Assembly (NCBI GenBank): GCA_046155225.1
Contig: JBJXED010000089.1
Coordinates: 1-9,541, forward strand
Direction of reading: 5' to 3'
Source: JAKFVA01 sp046155225
GTDB taxonomy: Bacteria; Pseudomonadota; Gammaproteobacteria; Burkholderiales; Burkholderiaceae_C
DNA: 9,541 nucleotides
Made by a program: the position numbers and the translations under genes. How positions within the stretch are numbered: the first letter of the stretch is position 1; the number at the start of each line of letters is the position of its first letter. The notes under the pieces were generated by a model that searched no databases, was not told the DNA's origin, and saw only the letters and a list, made by a program, of their open reading frames with translations. Below are positions 5,485 to 9,541 of this stretch, piece after piece.

Positions 5485-6859
5485 TGTCCGGGACGGTTGC
5501 CGGATTTACTTGCATCAAAGGCAGCAAATAACCGGGGGATGACAGTAAAACCGCATCGGTGTTGCGTGTAAGAAACGTTTGCATTTGCTCACTTCCCTCC
5601 GCCTTGAACATCGAACAAGTGCAATAAAGCATCCGCCCGCCCGGCTTCAGGAGTGGCCACAAGCCTTCCAGCAAAACCCGTTGTTGCGCCGCCAGCTGCG
5701 CGATGTCGGCATGACGGCGCAACCACCGCACGTCAGGGTGACGCCGCACAATGCCCGAGGCCGTGCAGGGCGCATCGAGCAAAATCGCATCAAACAACCT
5801 GCTGCCGCAATGCACTGGCCACCACTGGGCTGGGTCCGCAGCGTTGGCGACCAACACTTGCGCCCGTAGACTGAGCCGATGCAAATTCTGTTCAATGCGT
5901 TGGCAGCGGGCGGCATCGACATCAATGGCCACCAGTTTGTCTTGAGGATGCAAGCATTCAAGCAAATGCGCGGTTTTACCGCCAGGAGCAGCGCAAGCGT
6001 CGAGTACGTGCAAGGGCTCCGTCATAACTAAATCCTTCAGCAACAAAGGGGCCGCCATCTGCGCTGCGCCGTCTTGAACTGAAACCCAACCTTGCTCAAA
6101 GCCTGGCAATTGCTGCACAGGACAAGGCTGGCTCAGGATGAGCCCTTGATCACCAAGTTTTTTTGCTTCTTTATGTATAGCGTTAAGTGCATCCAGATAT
6201 TGGGCCACAGTCGTTTTTTGCTTATTTATTCTGAGTACCATGGGTGCCGCAACGTTGGCACGCTGCAGCAGCAACTGCCAATGCGCTGGATGGTCCGCCT
6301 TAACTTGCTGAATCCACCACAGCGGATGATTCCACTGGGCTACGGGGTCCCTAGCGACGATTTCGGCCAAAGCGTCGCACTCACGCAGATACCGGCGCAT
6401 GCACGCGTTGATAAAAGGTGCCAGCGTGCGTAATGCAGGTTGGCGCTTGGCCGCTTCAACTGTTTGGTCTACCAATGTATAAACGTCATACGGTGCATTG
6501 CCCAAGGGTTCTGTCAACGCCAAGGCAGTGCAAAGCAGGGCGTCTGCAGCGGCTGTAGGTTGACGTGACACCAACTGCCGCCTCACGGCTTGGGCATAGC
6601 CGAGCCAACGCAATACATGGAAGGTCAGAGCTTGCGTCCCAGGCCGCAAATTAACGGGGATAGCCTGCAGTACCGAGGTGAGCGACTGGCCCTCTCGGAC
6701 GCATTGGAGTGACTGCGCGGTCGCCTGCAATTGCCGCCACAGAGGCGGCCCGAATGAGCGCTGTGCTGCACCAACCGCAACAGCCGAGCGCTGTGGGGCA
6801 AGCGGCGTTAAACCTTGCTCAGACAAAGCCACCTGCCATGCTACTGGCCACTGAAACAC
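5423..6859 (-). CDS. rsmB: 16S rRNA (cytosine(967)-C5)-methyltransferase RsmB
   Basis: RsmB transfers a methyl group from S-adenosylmethionine to C967 of 16S rRNA. The 478-residue product has an N-terminal NusB-like RNA-binding domain (about 38-170, with PLWRQLQATAQSLQ and NAPYDVYTLVDQTVEAAK) and a C-terminal Rossmann methyltransferase. Motifs are the SAM loop DACAAPGGKT (287-296), the ribose-binding acid in AIDVD (311-315), motif IV DAPC with Cys365, which aids product release, and motif VI YCTCS with the nucleophile Cys415. It is about 50 residues longer than E. coli RsmB, and the surplus is mostly the first 37 residues. The start is GTG at 6859 with GGAGG at 6876-6872. No in-frame ATG lies upstream, because a TGA in this frame cuts it off. 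Near the C-terminus the usual DGFFYA reads DCFFYA. It leads the probable rsmB-DUF4390-kinase-regulator operon. Confidence 0.93.
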   Translation of the reverse strand: MFQWPVAWQVALSEQGLTPLAPQRSAVAVGAAQRSFGPPLWRQLQATAQSLQCVREGQSLTSVLQAIPVNLRPGTQALTFHVLRWLGYAQAVRRQLVSRQPTAAADALLCTALALTEPLGNAPYDVYTLVDQTVEAAKRQPALRTLAPFINACMRRYLRECDALAEIVARDPVAQWNHPLWWIQQVKADHPAHWQLLLQRANVAAPMVLRINKQKTTVAQYLDALNAIHKEAKKLGDQGLILSQPCPVQQLPGFEQGWVSVQDGAAQMAAPLLLKDLVMTEPLHVLDACAAPGGKTAHLLECLHPQDKLVAIDVDAARCQRIEQNLHRLSLRAQVLVANAADPAQWWPVHCGSRLFDAILLDAPCTASGIVRRHPDVRWLRRHADIAQLAAQQRVLLEGLWPLLKPGGRMLYCTCSMFKAEGSEQMQTFLTRNTDAVLLSSPGYLLPLMQVNPATVPDNVSGDYDCFFYALLEKRALA

Positions 6860-6884
6860 AATGAACCATCCCCTCCGACTTCAT
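6819..6884 (-). other. 21-codon upstream reading frame overlapping the rsmB start
   Basis: The best ribosome binding site before rsmB (AAGGAG, followed by six bases and then ATG at 6884) does not serve the rsmB frame. It opens a frame shifted by one base that begins MKSEGMVHC and stops with TGA at 6821-6819, 41 bases inside rsmB. It could be a leader peptide coupling translation to rsmB, or the true rsmB start separated from its gene by a one-base error or mutation. The peptide has no recognisable motif. Confidence 0.35.
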
Positions 6885-6962
6885 ACTGATCTCCTTTTGA
6901 ACGCCGCTCGGCAAGTGACATCTCAAGCTTGTCACGGATTGCTCAATACAACTTTGATCAGT
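6885..6962. repeat. Inverted repeats filling the LemA-like/rsmB intergenic region
   Basis: ACTGATC (6885-6891) and GATCAGT (6956-6962) are perfect 7-base inverted copies bounding the gap between the LemA-like gene and rsmB. Inside lies a second inverted repeat, GTGACA (6915-6920) with TGTCAC (6930-6935), around a 9-base loop. In minus-strand RNA the outer pairing would include bases directly after the AAGGAG element before ATG 6884. No T tract follows either stem, so it does not look like a terminator. Confidence 0.35.
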
Positions 6963-7490
6963 TTATAGGGTGCGTGCCGGTTGCAAACTGAACAGCCACG
7001 CCACCAAGCTGGCTGGGGGTTGCGCTATCGCAGCGTTGTACTGCGCAACGGCTTGATTGAATCCTTCGTTGGTTTGCGCTGTTTCCAAACTGATGCGTAC
7101 CCACTGCGCGCGCATCAATCCTGGCAGTGCATTCGGCGCTTGCACAGATTCAGCATGTTGTATCCAAACCATGTTCAAAATGTCTCGCGCAGCCTGCAGT
7201 GAGCCCATCGAACAGTTGCTCAATGGGCTGGCCCTGGCTTGCACCAAGGCACTGTTGAATTGAATGGCCGCTCCTGCAAGTTTGGCTTGAAAGGCATCGT
7301 CCAGCTCACCCTCGAGCGTCGTTGGGCCAGTGGTACAAGTTTTAAACAACTCAAGCTGGTCCGACCAGTGCATGTCAAGCTGGGCAAACAAACTCAATGC
7401 GGCGCTGCGTAGCGTCATCAAGCGGTTATAAGCACCCACCATCCAACACAATAGCAACATCAAAAAGAGACCCGCCGTGTACAACCCCAT
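6963..7490 (-). CDS. LemA-like membrane protein
   Basis: This small membrane-anchored protein resembles the LemA family, whose function is not established. With ATG at 7490 the product is 175 residues: an N-terminal membrane helix (about 4-20), then GAYNRLMTLRSAALSLFAQLD, matching the LemA opening (YNxLv..r..v..aw.qiD), a helical middle, and a C-terminal match FNQAVAQYNAAIAQPP followed by SLVAWLF, similar to the LemA ending (YN..v..yN..i..fP..l.a..f). It is divergent: the usual RHDLIPNLV motif after the first helix is replaced by HWSDQLELF. An alternative ATG at 7511 would add seven residues, but GGGAG at 7499-7495 sits well before 7490 and supports the shorter form. It lies between rpoC and rsmB on the same strand. 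Confidence 0.7.
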   Translation of the reverse strand: MGLYTAGLFLMLLLCWMVGAYNRLMTLRSAALSLFAQLDMHWSDQLELFKTCTTGPTTLEGELDDAFQAKLAGAAIQFNSALVQARASPLSNCSMGSLQAARDILNMVWIQHAESVQAPNALPGLMRAQWVRISLETAQTNEGFNQAVAQYNAAIAQPPASLVAWLFSLQPARTL

Positions 7491-7574
7491 GGCTCTCCCT
7501 TTCAAACCCACTCATCCACCGCAAGCTCCTTTACCAAGCCCCAACTGTTCAATTGGGAGCTCGGGTGACAAAGT

Positions 7575-7608
7575 ACCAACGACAGTTTGAAAATTGCCCC
7601 TGTCGGGT
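7575..7608 (-). terminator. Hairpin downstream of rpoC, possible terminator
   Basis: CGACAG (7580-7585) pairs with CTGTCG (7600-7605). The stem extends by ACC (7575-7577) with GGT (7606-7608) across a two-base bulge, around a 14-base loop. It starts 16 bases after the rpoC stop on the minus strand. The following sequence (ACTTTG) is only weakly T-rich, so a working intrinsic terminator is uncertain. The rest of the rpoC to LemA-like gap (7491-7623) shows nothing else definite. Confidence 0.3.
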
Positions 7609-7623
7609 CAAATCGAATACAAC

Positions 7624-9348
7624 TTACTCAGCCGTACTGCTTTCTTGCGCCGCTGCATGATCCGCCGCCAAATCCGCGGATTCGGCCTCTGCTATAGCTC
7701 TTCGCTCGGCATCGTCCATCGCCTCCTTGGCTTTACGCGCTTTGTGGTACGACATGCCAGTGCCTGCAGGTATCAGGCGACCAACAATGACGTTTTCCTT
7801 CAGGCCGCGCAGCTCGTCTCGTTTGCCCATGATGGCAGCTTCGGTCAGTACGCGCGTGGTTTCCTGGAATGACGCCGCGCTAATGAAGCTGTCGGTGGAC
7901 AGGCTGGCTTTGGTGATACCCAGTAGCAGGTTGTTAAACGTGGCAGGCAGTTTGGCCTCGGCGCGCAGGGCGTCGTTGGTGTCAAACATTTCGCTGCGCT
8001 CAACCTGCTCACCCGCCAAATAGCCGGAGTCGCCAACGTTGTCGACCACCACGCGGCGCAGCATCTGGCGCACGATCACTTCGATATGCTTGTCGTTTAT
8101 CTTCACGCCTTGCAGGCGGTAGACGTCTTGCACTTCGTCGACGATGTAACGTGCCAGCTCTTCCATGCCCAAAAGGCGCAAGATGTCTTGCGGATCGGCC
8201 GGGCCGTCCACCACGCTCTCGCCCTTGTTGACGACCTGGCCTTCGTGCACCAGGATGTTTTTCTCTTTGGGTACCAGTTCTTCGTGCACGTGGCCTTCAG
8301 GGTCTGTGATCTGCATGCGGATCTTGCCCTTGGTTTCTTTGCCGAACGACACGGTGCCGGTCATCTCCGCCAAGATGCCCTTGTCTTTGGGCGTACGTGC
8401 TTCAAACAACTCGGCTACACGCGGCAAGCCGCCAGTGATGTCGCGGGTTTTCTGGCCTTCGATCGGAATACGGGCCAGCACTTCGCCAGGGCCCACATCT
8501 TGCCCGTCGCGCACCTGAATCAGCGCGCCGACCTGGAAGCCAATCGTCACCGAGTGGTCGGTGCCGGGGATCTTGACTTCGTTGCCAGAGCTATCAATCA
8601 GCTTGACCTGCGGGCGAATAACTTTGGCAGCGCCGCGGCGTTTCGGGTCGATCACCACCAGGGTAGACAGGCCAGTAACTTCGTCCAATTGCTTGGCAAC
8701 TGTCAGGCCTTCTTCCACATTTTCAAAGCGCACTTGGCCGGCAAACTCGGTGATGATGGGGCGCGTTAGCGGATCCCAGTTGGCCAGCACGGTGCCGGCT
8801 TTGAGCTGCTGATCGGCCTTGACCGACAAAATCGATCCATACGGCACTTTGTGGCGCTCGCGCTCACGGCCATGCTCGTCGTGAATCACGATCTCTCCGG
8901 AACGCGCAATCACTACCAACTCGCCCTTACTATTGGTCACGTAGCGCATGGTCGCGTTAAAACCTATCACACCGTTGGATTTGGCTTCAACGCTTGAGGC
9001 AATAGCTGCACGCGATGCCGCACCGCCGATGTGGAAGGTGCGCATGGTCAGCTGCGTGCCCGGCTCGCCAATCGACTGTGCGGCAATCACGCCAACCGCC
9101 TCGCCGACATTGATCAAGCCGCCACGGCCTAGGTCGCGGCCATAGCACTTGGCGCACAGGCCAAAGCGGGTTTCGCAGTTCAGTGCGGTGCGGACTTTGA
9201 CTTCGTCGACGCCCTTGATTTCAATCTCGTCAATGATGTCTTCGTCAAACATATCGCCGCGCTTGACCAGCACTTCGCGGGTTTCAGGGTGCAGCACATC
9301 TTCAACCGCAGTGCGGCCCAAGATACGGTCGCGCAGCGATTCGATCAC
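7624..9348 (-). CDS. rpoC: DNA-directed RNA polymerase subunit beta', C-terminal part (downstream of an in-frame stop)
   Basis: This is the C-terminal 574 residues of the beta-prime subunit of RNA polymerase, part of the active site and main channel. In order it shows the linker RDRILGRTAVEDV, three cysteines of the second zinc site (Cys58, Cys65 and Cys68 in NCETRFGLCAKCYGRDLGRG), the bridge helix/trigger loop region (GEAVGVIAAQSIGEPG then TQLTMRTFHIGG, 83-109), the SI3 insertion typical of Proteobacteria (about 115-300), DITGGLPRVAELFEAR (303-318), YIVDEVQDVYRLQGVKINDK (401-420), and the C-terminal LLGITKASLSTDSFISAASF and GLKENVIVGRLIPAGTG. It ends normally with an acidic, alanine-rich tail and TAA. 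Conservation is high throughout, with no frameshift. The frame opens at GTG 9348 only because TAA precedes it; in a normal rpoC this would be an internal codon. Confidence 0.93.
   Translation of the reverse strand: MIESLRDRILGRTAVEDVLHPETREVLVKRGDMFDEDIIDEIEIKGVDEVKVRTALNCETRFGLCAKCYGRDLGRGGLINVGEAVGVIAAQSIGEPGTQLTMRTFHIGGAASRAAIASSVEAKSNGVIGFNATMRYVTNSKGELVVIARSGEIVIHDEHGRERERHKVPYGSILSVKADQQLKAGTVLANWDPLTRPIITEFAGQVRFENVEEGLTVAKQLDEVTGLSTLVVIDPKRRGAAKVIRPQVKLIDSSGNEVKIPGTDHSVTIGFQVGALIQVRDGQDVGPGEVLARIPIEGQKTRDITGGLPRVAELFEARTPKDKGILAEMTGTVSFGKETKGKIRMQITDPEGHVHEELVPKEKNILVHEGQVVNKGESVVDGPADPQDILRLLGMEELARYIVDEVQDVYRLQGVKINDKHIEVIVRQMLRRVVVDNVGDSGYLAGEQVERSEMFDTNDALRAEAKLPATFNNLLLGITKASLSTDSFISAASFQETTRVLTEAAIMGKRDELRGLKENVIVGRLIPAGTGMSYHKARKAKEAMDDAERRAIAEAESADLAADHAAAQESSTAE

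Positions 9349-9541
<193 letters not shown>

Noticed and set aside
8086..8769. Open frame of 227 codons on the plus strand opposite rpoC
   Set aside because: It lies entirely antisense to conserved rpoC. The His/Asp/Phe-rich composition is the complement of rpoC codons, with no motif or ribosome binding site.

Overview
This window looks like chromosomal DNA from a betaproteobacterium of the order Burkholderiales, most likely Comamonadaceae-like. The basis is protein resemblance recalled from memory: RpoC reads LRDRILGRTAVEDV and YGRDLGRG as in that group, and rsmB, a DUF4390 gene, an NtrY-type kinase and a short NtrX-like regulator lie together as they do in Burkholderiales. No mobile element, CRISPR array, rRNA or phage gene was seen.

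Layout. The plus strand holds the 3' end of a Rep/UvrD helicase gene (to 289), then ccmA (384-1010) and ccmE (1126-1557) of the System I cytochrome c maturation pathway. Everything after that is on the minus strand: tRNA-Phe(GAA) at 1731-1656, an NtrX-like response regulator (2423-1743), an NtrY-like histidine kinase (4780-2462), a DUF4390 exported protein (5484-4777), rsmB (6859-5423), a LemA-like membrane protein (7490-6963) and the 3' part of rpoC, which runs in from the right edge. The two gene sets converge between ccmE and the tRNA, where a hairpin terminator lies. rsmB, DUF4390 and the kinase overlap one another and the regulator follows 38 bases later, so these four probably form one transcript. 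tRNA-Phe begins 11 bases after the regulator and appears to have its own -10 box.

The window contains several apparent lesions in genes that should be intact. (1) rpoC, which is essential, carries an in-frame TAA at 9351-9349 with well-conserved RpoC sequence on both sides. A GTG codon follows the stop at once, with a GAGG motif 8 bases before it, so a sequencing error, a true nonsense mutation and a split beta-prime subunit made by reinitiation are all formally possible. Error is the default. (2) ccmA is followed almost directly by ccmE. ccmB, ccmC and ccmD are missing between them and ccmF-I are missing after them. The 115-base gap holds only a 40-codon frame that overlaps the ccmA stop (GTGA) and the ccmE start (ATGA), which may be the scar of an internal deletion. 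(3) tRNA-Phe has a C:A mismatch in its acceptor stem. Together these suggest either early genome erosion or an imperfect draft assembly. The sequence alone cannot decide between them.
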